A program made the translations under genes and the position numbers. This document shows, piece by piece, positions 27,895-35,192 of a stretch of 64,000 nt of DNA (position 1 is its first letter; every line of letters begins with the position of its first letter). Source of the DNA: Allomuricauda sp. ARW1Y1 (GTDB lineage: Bacteria > Bacteroidota > Bacteroidia > Flavobacteriales > Flavobacteriaceae); assembly GCF_013407935.1 (NCBI RefSeq), contig NZ_JACBZU010000006.1, positions 105,294 through 169,293 of the forward strand, in the 5' to 3' direction. The notes under the pieces were generated by a model. It saw only the letters and a program-made list of their open reading frames with translations. It was not told the DNA's origin and did no database searches.

Positions 27895-27969
27895 GGTGGA
27901 AGACCGGGTTCGAACCGGCGACCTCTGGAACCACAATCCAGCGCTCTAACCAACTGAGCTACAACCACC
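27895..27969 (-). tRNA. tRNA-His (anticodon GTG)
   Basis: Minus-strand cloverleaf with D-arm AGCTCAGTTGGTTAGAGC, anticodon arm CTGGA-TTGTGGT-TCCAG (anticodon GTG) and T-loop TTCGAAC. An extra 5' G opposite a 3' C gives the G-1:C73 pair specific to tRNA-His. CCA is not encoded. The acceptor stem appears to have two adjacent T-T mismatches (positions 5-68 and 6-67). Confidence 0.95.
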
Positions 27970-27983
27970 ATTTAAAGCGGATG

Positions 27984-28016
27984 CAAAAATACTTTTTTGT
28001 AATGATTCGACCAAAA
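27984..28016 (-). promoter_or_regulatory. Bacteroidota-type promoter of tRNA-His
   Basis: On the minus strand TTTTG (-33, around 28012-28016), a 20-bp spacer and TATTTTTG (-7, 27991-27984) precede the tRNA by about 14 bp. This is a full match to the TTG-N19/20-TAnnTTTG form. Confidence 0.8.
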
Positions 28017-28274
28017 TATTTTTCAAATTCCAACAATTTATTATTCCCGCCCCATTCAAGGGCTTTACCAACCAATTGATTTTCTGTTACCCTGCGTTCA
28101 AACGCCAAACCGTATAATTTATCGATAAAATGCACGTTTTTAAGACCAAACACACATTTTTGGGCATTTCACAACATTTAATTCCCATCGTGTCGTTTTA
28201 AAATTAGTTTTACAGCAAATATTTTCAACTTGGTGTTGTCAGAAAAAAACTTCATACCAAAGCATGCCACGACC
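28017..28274. other. Intergenic region between tRNA-His promoter and TPR kinase gene
   Basis: I see no conserved gene here. The sequence is AT-rich and holds the divergent upstream regions of the tRNA and the kinase gene. A short minus-strand frame that would end inside the tRNA is not credible. Confidence 0.5.
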
Positions 28275-30326
28275 ATGTTGCGCATTTTACTTTGCGCCTT
28301 CATGCTCGCCGTATCGCTACCGGTTCTGGCACAATCCTCCAACGAAAGGGATAGCTTGGCCTACCGTCTTCAGCGCTTGGAGTCCACCAACCGTTTTAAC
28401 CCTAAGGACACCACACATATCAAACTATTGGTGGAACTTGCCTTTTCGTACCGCTATTTGGAAATGGATAGCCTTTATTCCATAGGAAAGAGAGCTTTGG
28501 AGTATAGCGAACAAATAGATTACACCTACGGTAAAGTAAAGGGGTTGGATGCACTGGGCAATTACTATTACAACAAAGGGGAGCGAGAAAAATCCATGCC
28601 CTTGTTCCAAGAAGCCCTTAGATTGGCAACAGAAGCCAAGGACATTCCCTCCGAACTTTCCATTATAAATGCCATGGCCCAAAACTACAGTTTTGAGGGC
28701 AATTATGCCGAGGCATTAAACCTCAACCTGAAGGGCATAGATTTGGCCAGAGAAATTGACAACCAACCGATGCTGTCCGTATTGAACGAGAATATTGCGG
28801 GATTGTATGCGGACCAAAAAGATTTTAAAAATGCCCTGATGTTCTATGACACTGTTCAAAAAATAAACAGGAGATTGGGCGATGAGGTAATTGACGCGGA
28901 AACACAAAGCAACATGGCGTCCCTATACAAGGATGCGAAGGATTACAAAAATGCCATGTTCAATATCAACAGGAGCATCAGCACTTTTGAAAAGCATAAA
29001 GTATATGATTGGCTGGCCTATGCCTACGAAGTAAAAGGCGATATTTATCTTGATCAAGAAAAATACAAGTGGGCGCTATACTGGTACGATCAGAGCAATA
29101 TGTTGTTCAAACATCAGATTGAAGATGACCGGATCAAGATTCAATTGATGAACGGGATGGCAAAAGTATATTTTGGTTTGGAGCAGGACAGTCTTGCTTT
29201 AGTATATGCCAAAAAAGGCCTTGCATTGTCCGATAAAATCAAATCCTTGCAAGGAAAAATAGATTGCTCCGAAACTTTGTACAAGGTTCACAAGAAAAAT
29301 GGCAATACTCCTGAGGCATTGGCCTATCTGGAAAGTTTTAAAATATTGTCCGATTCCCTGTTCAAGGATAAGAACAAGCAAAGTCTTTCCCTTTTGGAGA
29401 CCAAATTGCAATACGAACAGGAAAAACAGGAACTTATCGAGGCCAACGAGACAGCCTTGGCCAAACAAAGGAACTACATCTATTTTTCGGTTATTATCCT
29501 TATGATTCTCAGCATCATCACCTTTGTGATCCGCAGAAGTGAGAACATCCAAAGAAAACTGAACAGGGAGCTCAAGGAAAAGTCCACTGCCGTAACACAA
29601 CGGGAAGCGCAACTGCATGAAATCAATAAGACCAATACCAAGCTGTTCTCCATCATCGGCCACGACCTTCGGGGCCCAATCGGTGGGCTACAAAGCATGC
29701 TAAAGCTATTTACGGATGGTGAAATAAGCACCAAGGAATTCGTATCCTTTATCCCAAAGCTCAAAACCGATGTGGATAATATCTCTTTTACGCTGAACAA
29801 CTTGTTGTCTTGGGGTATGAACCAACTCAACGGAGTGGTGACCAAACCCAAACGGGTCTCCCTTTCAAATTTGGTGAACAACAATATTCAATTATTATCG
29901 GAGATTGCCAACAGCAAGTCCATTAAGATTATCAACCAACTTCCTGAAAATCCAAGGATATGGGCCGATAGCCATCAAATGGATATTGTTGTCCGAAATA
30001 TTTTGAGCAACGCCATCAAGTTCACCCCCGAAAACGGATTGATTACCATAAACGCCGTGGAAAAGGCTGGCATGTGGCAGGTATCCATTCGTGACACAGG
30101 TATTGGAATGACAGCGGAAATGCAACGTTCCATTTTCAAGGACTCTTCCAACATCACCACTTACGGTACAAATAATGAAAAAGGCACCGGCCTGGGACTT
30201 TCGTTGTGCAAGGAAATGGTGCTTAAAAACAATGGTGAAATTTGGGTGGACAGTGTTCCACGCAAAGGGACTACCTTTTACTTTACCGTGCCCAAAGCGG
30301 TCAACCGCTACCAAAAAGCTTCCTAG
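28275..30326 (+). CDS. TPR sensor histidine kinase, HisKA type
   Basis: I choose the ATG at 28275, which puts a good signal peptide (MLRILLCAFMLAVSLPVLAQ) at the N-terminus; the upstream TTG adds a polar extension. The 683-residue protein has about six TPR units in the periplasm, one membrane helix (YFSVIILMILSIITFVI), a short coiled coil, a HisKA box SIIGHDLRGPIGGLQ and a HATPase domain (NILSNAIKFTPENG, DTGIGM, GTGLGLSLCKEM). No receiver domain or adjacent regulator is present, so it is an orphan kinase. Its stop overlaps that of bshB1 by 4 bp. Confidence 0.93.
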   Translation: MLRILLCAFMLAVSLPVLAQSSNERDSLAYRLQRLESTNRFNPKDTTHIKLLVELAFSYRYLEMDSLYSIGKRALEYSEQIDYTYGKVKGLDALGNYYYNKGEREKSMPLFQEALRLATEAKDIPSELSIINAMAQNYSFEGNYAEALNLNLKGIDLAREIDNQPMLSVLNENIAGLYADQKDFKNALMFYDTVQKINRRLGDEVIDAETQSNMASLYKDAKDYKNAMFNINRSISTFEKHKVYDWLAYAYEVKGDIYLDQEKYKWALYWYDQSNMLFKHQIEDDRIKIQLMNGMAKVYFGLEQDSLALVYAKKGLALSDKIKSLQGKIDCSETLYKVHKKNGNTPEALAYLESFKILSDSLFKDKNKQSLSLLETKLQYEQEKQELIEANETALAKQRNYIYFSVIILMILSIITFVIRRSENIQRKLNRELKEKSTAVTQREAQLHEINKTNTKLFSIIGHDLRGPIGGLQSMLKLFTDGEISTKEFVSFIPKLKTDVDNISFTLNNLLSWGMNQLNGVVTKPKRVSLSNLVNNNIQLLSEIANSKSIKIINQLPENPRIWADSHQMDIVVRNILSNAIKFTPENGLITINAVEKAGMWQVSIRDTGIGMTAEMQRSIFKDSSNITTYGTNNEKGTGLGLSLCKEMVLKNNGEIWVDSVPRKGTTFYFTVPKAVNRYQKAS

Positions 30327-31045
30327 ATCAAGTCGTAAAGGCTGTCAACACCCACAAAGCGCTCTACGGTAAAGCCTTCGGCATATTCCACCCCAATCAT
30401 ACGACCTAAATCCCGTGCGCGGTAATTCACGCTATCCGTAAAGTTTTTACTGCTGATGGGAGTTTCAGGCTCTTTACTGTTGGGATCATAAAACTGCGAA
30501 GCATACGCCATGATGGCTTCCGTTTTCTTATCGATAAAACCAGTGACATCGACCACAAAATCGGGTTCAAGGTTTTTCCACTGTATAAAGTGATACACCA
30601 CTTTGGGTCTCCAGGCGTCCTGCCATTGGTCGTCCCCGTCCATTTTGGTATCAATTTTTCTGAGTCCGCTCAAAAAACAGGAGTCGCTCACGAGCTTGCT
30701 TCCTTTGGCATGATCAATATGACGGTCCTCCACCGCATTGCATATCACAATATCCGGCCTATATTTTCTGATGATTTTGATGAGTTCTAATTGGTGTTCC
30801 TTATCGTTCACAAAGAAACCATCGGCAAATTCCATGTTTTCCCGAACGGCAACGCCCAAGATTTCGGCTGCCTTGGCCGCTTCTTGGTCCCTGATTTCGG
30901 CTGAGCCCCGTGTGCCCAATTCCCCTCGGGTCAAATCAACGATGCCTACTCTTTTTCCTTTGGAAACTTCCTTTGCAATGGTGGCACCGGCCCCCAATTC
31001 GGCATCATCGGGATGCGCTCCAAATACTAAAATGTCTAACTTCAT
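30323..31045 (-). CDS. bshB1: Bacillithiol biosynthesis deacetylase BshB1
   Basis: A 240-residue LmbE/PIG-L-family zinc deacetylase. The metal and catalytic residues are in AHPDDAEL (His11, Asp13, Asp14) and HIDH (109-112), and the GTRGSAEIRDQEAAKAA helix is characteristic of the BshB1 branch. The enzyme removes acetate from GlcNAc-malate to give GlcN-malate, the precursor of bacillithiol. It is 5 bp downstream of the PLP-enzyme gene on the same strand, so the two probably form an operon. Cysteine metabolism would be a sensible common theme. Confidence 0.93.
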   Translation of the reverse strand: MKLDILVFGAHPDDAELGAGATIAKEVSKGKRVGIVDLTRGELGTRGSAEIRDQEAAKAAEILGVAVRENMEFADGFFVNDKEHQLELIKIIRKYRPDIVICNAVEDRHIDHAKGSKLVSDSCFLSGLRKIDTKMDGDDQWQDAWRPKVVYHFIQWKNLEPDFVVDVTGFIDKKTEAIMAYASQFYDPNSKEPETPISSKNFTDSVNYRARDLGRMIGVEYAEGFTVERFVGVDSLYDLI

Positions 31046-31050
31046 AGGTG

Positions 31051-32220
31051 TTATGCCGTAACGGTCATGGATTTTACTTTGGCAATGGCCTGTTCAATAT
31101 CAGCGATCAAATCTTCTATTTCCTCTATTCCCAAAGAAAAGCGAATCAATGAATCCTTTATTCCTTGTTTGGCCCTATCTTCTGGACTCATAAGGGAATG
31201 GGATGTTTGTGTTGGTGAAAGCATTGTACTCTCTATCCCGGCCAAACTCATGGATGGCTTGATTAGCTTCAACTCCTTGAAGAAGAGCGATGCATCAATT
31301 TCTGGATTCAACTCAAACGAAAGCATTCCACCAAAACCTGTCATTTGCGATTTGGCCAACTCATGTCCCGGATGATTTTTAAGTCCTGGATAATACACAT
31401 TGTCCACATCTTTACTTTGACTCAAATAGGTGGCCATTTTCATCGCATTTTCATTTTGTGCCTTCACCCGAATGGCCATGGTTTTCAAACTGCGCTCCAA
31501 CAACCAAACGGTGTATTCGCTCAAGCTACCTCCAAAACAGATGCCTGTTTGCCACACCATATCCATATGTTCTTTTGATGCCGCTACCACACCTGCCGTA
31601 ATATCCGAATGTCCGCCCATATATTTGGTTGCACTGTGCACTACCACATCAATACCAAAATCAGCTGGGGTTTGATTAATGGGGCTGGCAAATGTATTGT
31701 CGATCATGGACAGGATTCCTTTCCTTTTGGCCAAATCGGCCACGCCCTTGATATCTGTAATGGTCAATAAGGGATTGGAGGGCGTTTCTAGGTACAACAC
31801 CTTGGTATTGGGTTTGATTTCTCGTTCAAAATCGGATACCTCCCAACCTTCGGTGAAAGAATACTCGATTCCAAAGCGCTCCAACTGACTGACCGCAAAA
31901 TGATAAGTACCCCCATAAATGGTCTGTTGCAATACCACATGGTCACCCTGCTGTAAAAAGGTCATTAAAGCTGTGCTGATGGCCGCCATGCCGCTACCAA
32001 AAATCAAAGCGGCTTCGGTATGCTCCAATGCTGCCAATTTTTGGCACAGTGCTTCCTGATTGGGCGTGTTGTAATATCTGGGGTACCGTTTCACATCCAC
32101 ATCCTCAAATTGGTAAGAGGTGCTCATATACAAGGGGGATACTGCCCCTTTGAATTCTTTGTCCTCCAATTCCCCGACGTGGGTGCAGATGGTGTTCACT
32201 CCTTTTTTATTGGTGCTCAT
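31051..32220 (-). CDS. Trans-sulfuration PLP enzyme (cystathionine synthase/lyase or methionine gamma-lyase family)
   Basis: A 389-residue fold-type I PLP enzyme from the ATG at 32220; upstream in-frame codons encode an aromatic-rich stretch that is antisense to the MATE gene. Family features are YPRYYNTPNQEALCQKLAALE, FGSGMAAIST, the PLP-Lys motif SATKYMGGHSD and SLAGIESTMLSP near the end. Members interconvert cystathionine, cysteine, homocysteine or methionine, and the exact reaction cannot be fixed by motif. The operon with bshB1 suggests a cysteine-related role. Confidence 0.88.
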   Translation of the reverse strand: MSTNKKGVNTICTHVGELEDKEFKGAVSPLYMSTSYQFEDVDVKRYPRYYNTPNQEALCQKLAALEHTEAALIFGSGMAAISTALMTFLQQGDHVVLQQTIYGGTYHFAVSQLERFGIEYSFTEGWEVSDFEREIKPNTKVLYLETPSNPLLTITDIKGVADLAKRKGILSMIDNTFASPINQTPADFGIDVVVHSATKYMGGHSDITAGVVAASKEHMDMVWQTGICFGGSLSEYTVWLLERSLKTMAIRVKAQNENAMKMATYLSQSKDVDNVYYPGLKNHPGHELAKSQMTGFGGMLSFELNPEIDASLFFKELKLIKPSMSLAGIESTMLSPTQTSHSLMSPEDRAKQGIKDSLIRFSLGIEEIEDLIADIEQAIAKVKSMTVTA

Positions 32221-32254
32221 GAAAATCTTCTTTAGGATAAAGATACGAAACCCA

Positions 32255-33664
32255 TCATACTTGGACTTTCTTCCATTTTCCTTTTTTGAACCATACCATG
32301 GCCAATACCGCCAATAATACTTCGGCCAAGGTAATGGCCAAGAAAACACCAATGGCACCCCACCCCAAAACCAAAGCGGAAACATAGGCCAATGGCAATT
32401 GGAAGAACCAAAATGAGATCAAATTGATCTTGGTAGGTGTTCTGGTATCCCCTGCCCCATTGAAGGCTTGAGTAACCACCATGCCGTAGGCGTAAAAAAT
32501 ATAACCGAGGGCAATTATCTGCAAGCAAAGCGCGCCACTCTTTACCACCTCTGGGGTAGCGTTGAACCAAGAAATGATGGTTTTGGCAAAAATGAGGTAG
32601 CCCAAAGATACCGTTCCCATAAAAATGGCATTGTATTTCCCTGTTTTCCAAACGGAACGTTCAGCACGTTCGGGCTGTTTGGCACCCAAGTTTTGGCCTA
32701 CCAAGGTCGCCGCGGCATTGCTCATACCCCAAGAAGGCATCAAGGTGAACATCATTACCCGAATGGCAATGGTGTATCCTGCCAATACTTCGCTACCGAA
32801 CTCCGACATGATACGCATCAAAAAAATCCAGCTGGAAGTACCTATCAAAAACTGGGCAATGCCCCCTAAGGATACCTTGATAAGATTCAACATAACCTTA
32901 AAGTTCAATACCAAATCCTTGGCCAGTAACTTTATCTTGCCCCAACCAAAGAACAAAATGCCCAATTGAAAAAGCACCGCGGTTCCCCTGCCAATGTTGG
33001 TGGCCACTGCTGCACCTTTTACGCCCATTTCGGGAATAGGTCCAAAACCAAAGATGAACATGGGGTCCAAGATAATGTTGAGTCCGTTGGAAAGTACCAA
33101 GGCCCACATGGCAATGGAGGCATTCCCTGCACCACGGAAAATGGCATTGATCAAAAACAAAAGTGTAATAGTAATATTGCCACCAATCAACCATTGGGTA
33201 TAACCGTAGCCCTCGGCGATCAGTTCAGGTTCCCCGCCCATCAAGGCCAAAATCTCCTTGGCATATATGATACCGATTATGCCTATCAATACAGAAATCA
33301 AAACGCCCAAACTGATGGCTTGTACCGCCGCAATCCGTGCGCCTTGCACATCTTTTTCTCCGATTCTACGGGCCACAACAGCGGTTGCGGCCATACTGAG
33401 CCCTATGGCCAAGGCATACACCAAAGTGATGACCGACTCTGTAAGCCCAATGGTAGCCACCGCATTGACGCTTACTTTGGAAACATAGGCAATATCCACC
33501 AATGCAAAAATGGATTCCATGAGCATTTCCAAGATCATGGGAATAGAAAGCATAAAGATGGCCTTACGGATGCTTCCAGAGGTAAATTCGGTTTCCTTGC
33601 CCGAAATAGCTATCCAAAAATAGTGGATGAATTTTTTAAATGAATGTGTATGATGATGTGTCAT
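32255..33664 (-). CDS. MATE family efflux transporter
   Basis: A 469-residue membrane protein with about twelve hydrophobic segments in two related halves, the hallmark of MATE exporters (NorM/DinF-like). The N-terminal repeat has MILEMLMESIFALVDIAYVSKV and the second half QFLIGTSSWIFLMRIMSEFG. It exchanges cations (H+ or Na+) for organic cations or metabolites. The unusual feature is upstream: a well-folded leader RNA whose closing helix ends 4 nt before this ATG. The gene is divergent from the M14 peptidase gene. Confidence 0.93.
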   Translation of the reverse strand: MTHHHTHSFKKFIHYFWIAISGKETEFTSGSIRKAIFMLSIPMILEMLMESIFALVDIAYVSKVSVNAVATIGLTESVITLVYALAIGLSMAATAVVARRIGEKDVQGARIAAVQAISLGVLISVLIGIIGIIYAKEILALMGGEPELIAEGYGYTQWLIGGNITITLLFLINAIFRGAGNASIAMWALVLSNGLNIILDPMFIFGFGPIPEMGVKGAAVATNIGRGTAVLFQLGILFFGWGKIKLLAKDLVLNFKVMLNLIKVSLGGIAQFLIGTSSWIFLMRIMSEFGSEVLAGYTIAIRVMMFTLMPSWGMSNAAATLVGQNLGAKQPERAERSVWKTGKYNAIFMGTVSLGYLIFAKTIISWFNATPEVVKSGALCLQIIALGYIFYAYGMVVTQAFNGAGDTRTPTKINLISFWFFQLPLAYVSALVLGWGAIGVFLAITLAEVLLAVLAMVWFKKGKWKKVQV

Positions 33665-33781
33665 TATCTAAGAATTATGTGTGAAAAAAGAAAGTAAATG
33701 TCAGATTCACCGAAGGAGTTTCGGTTACTGGTTTGGCCTAAGGCCAATGGTGACATCTATCGCGTACATAATTCTTATAAC
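33665..33781 (-). promoter_or_regulatory. Candidate cis-regulatory RNA (riboswitch-like) in the MATE gene leader
   Basis: Read on the minus strand, a perfect 12-bp helix P1 joins 33777-33766 with 33680-33669 (TAAGAATTATGT with ACATAATTCTTA). Inside it, a 6-bp helix P2 joins 33756-33751 with 33703-33698 (ATGTCA with TGACAT). P2 encloses two hairpins: TTGGCC-TTA-GGCCAA (33747-33733) and ACCGAA-ACTCC-TTCGGT (33725-33709). The 3' arm of P1 ends 4 nt before the MATE ATG, so folding could control translation. A U-rich tract follows P2. I match it to no riboswitch class that I know; motif details of FMN, TPP, cobalamin, SAM and ykkC-type switches are absent. Confidence 0.6.
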
Positions 33782-33793
33782 TTCATGATGGGG

Positions 33794-33801
33794 CAAAGAT
33801 G
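33794..33801 (-). promoter_or_regulatory. Candidate -7 element for the MATE transcript
   Basis: The minus-strand sequence CATCTTTG matches TAnnTTTG at all but the first base. Transcription would begin near 33787, so the structured leader would start almost at the transcript's 5' end. No good -33 TTG is visible. Confidence 0.4.
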
Positions 33802-33895
33802 CAAAAAAAACGGTTACATTTTCTATAATTTTTTCGTTTTGCTGAATTTCAAGTCATTATTTTCGTAGCAGAACCAACCAAAACTATTGAAGACC

Positions 33896-35191
33896 ATGCA
33901 CATTAAACGTTCAATCCTTATCGGAATACTAGCTTCCACAACATTGATATGTTCCTGTAAAAAAAATACCTCAACTGCTGAAACCGAAGAAAAAACAGGT
34001 TACCAAGGACAAGGCAAAAGTCCCGTGGTGCCCACGGTGGACAAACCAGTTCAAAAACAATGGAGAGGTGTTTGGGCTTTTAATGACAGTACCGTGTATT
34101 TTTCCAACCAATTTGATGGTGCCCGATTAAATGGCGTAGCCTACGATGGCAATGATCACTACACCATTTGGGTAACGGCAGAAAATACACCCATCAATGT
34201 AAGCCCTTGGTATGCTTTTCAGGTTTGGTCCAAGGAGCCGCGTGAGATAACCGTTCAGTTAAACTATCAGGACTCCAGAAGCCGATATTACCCAAAAATA
34301 AGTACGGATGGAAGGAATTTTACTCCACTGGATAGCACACGGTTCAAGGCTATCAACCCGGGTGAAGGTGAATTTGGGATACAGGCAGCACCCGAGTCTG
34401 CCGAAATAACGCTCAATATTAACGAATCCCCAACCTGGGTTAGCGCCCAGGAACTGTATACCTCTACTGTGGTACAGGAATGGGTAGATTCGTTAAGTCA
34501 AAAAGCGTTTGTTGAGAATTACCCTATCGGTCTTTCCAAAGAGAGAAGGACAATGCACCTCATGGAAATCAACGAAAATCCGGAAACGCAAAAGGCATTA
34601 ATGATCATTTCCCGACAGCATCCACCTGAAGTCACCGGTTTTTTGGCGATGAAATCCTTTATCGAAACCATTGCTGGCGATTCCGAACTTGCCCAAACAT
34701 TCCGGAAGGAACACACGGTTTTCGTGGTTCCGCTCATGAACCCAGATGGAGCCGATAACGGTCACTGGAGGCATAATATGGGTGGTATTGACCTAAACAG
34801 GGATTGGCAAAACTTCAACCAGCCTGAAACGAGAAATGTTCGGGACTTTCTGGTGGAGAAAGACAAAACCTATGATTTCGTTTTCGGGGCCGATTTCCAT
34901 TCTACCTGGGATGATATCTACTACCCGATAGACACGACAGTGACGGGAGCAGAAGGAAAAATCATCTTTGATTGGATAGCAAACATCAGTGAGCGTTTAC
35001 CTCAAAAGAAAACCAATATCAGTGCTTCGGATGAGTTGGACCCCACCATGGTATCCAGCAAATATTTCTACGTAAACCATGGGATGCCCGCCATTGTATT
35101 TGAGCTTGGGGACAATACATCCAGACCTTTCCTAAAGGAAAAAGGCAAGGTTGCCGCAGAAGAAATCATGAAGCTTTTAATGGAACAATAA
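33896..35191 (+). CDS. M14 family zinc carboxypeptidase-like lipoprotein
   Basis: A 431-residue lipoprotein from the ATG at 33896 (lipobox LICSC). An N-terminal beta-sandwich (about 50-185) precedes the M14 catalytic domain: zinc ligands His242 and Glu245 (RQHPPEVTG) and His335 (ADFHST), substrate residues in GGIDLNRDWQNF, and the catalytic Glu403 (IVFELGDN). This layout matches the cytosolic-carboxypeptidase-like/DUF2817-type M14 proteins of Bacteroidota that process peptides in the envelope. The gene ends one base before the stop of ccsBA. Confidence 0.9.
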   Translation: MHIKRSILIGILASTTLICSCKKNTSTAETEEKTGYQGQGKSPVVPTVDKPVQKQWRGVWAFNDSTVYFSNQFDGARLNGVAYDGNDHYTIWVTAENTPINVSPWYAFQVWSKEPREITVQLNYQDSRSRYYPKISTDGRNFTPLDSTRFKAINPGEGEFGIQAAPESAEITLNINESPTWVSAQELYTSTVVQEWVDSLSQKAFVENYPIGLSKERRTMHLMEINENPETQKALMIISRQHPPEVTGFLAMKSFIETIAGDSELAQTFRKEHTVFVVPLMNPDGADNGHWRHNMGGIDLNRDWQNFNQPETRNVRDFLVEKDKTYDFVFGADFHSTWDDIYYPIDTTVTGAEGKIIFDWIANISERLPQKKTNISASDELDPTMVSSKYFYVNHGMPAIVFELGDNTSRPFLKEKGKVAAEEIMKLLMEQ

Positions 35192-35192
35192 A

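Noticed and set aside
27959..28153. Minus-strand short frame that ends within tRNA-His
   Set aside because: It overlaps the tRNA and its full promoter, so it is not credible as a gene.
32966..33643. Long plus-strand reading frame antisense to the MATE gene
   Set aside because: Its composition is His/Asn/Gln-rich and low in hydrophobic residues, it has no family features, and it exactly shadows a well-supported membrane protein.
33669..33777. The 12-bp inverted repeat as a MITE or IS remnant
   Set aside because: There is no target-site duplication at the ends. The interior forms further nested helices and the 3' end abuts a start codon, which fits a leader RNA better. A genome-wide copy search would settle it.
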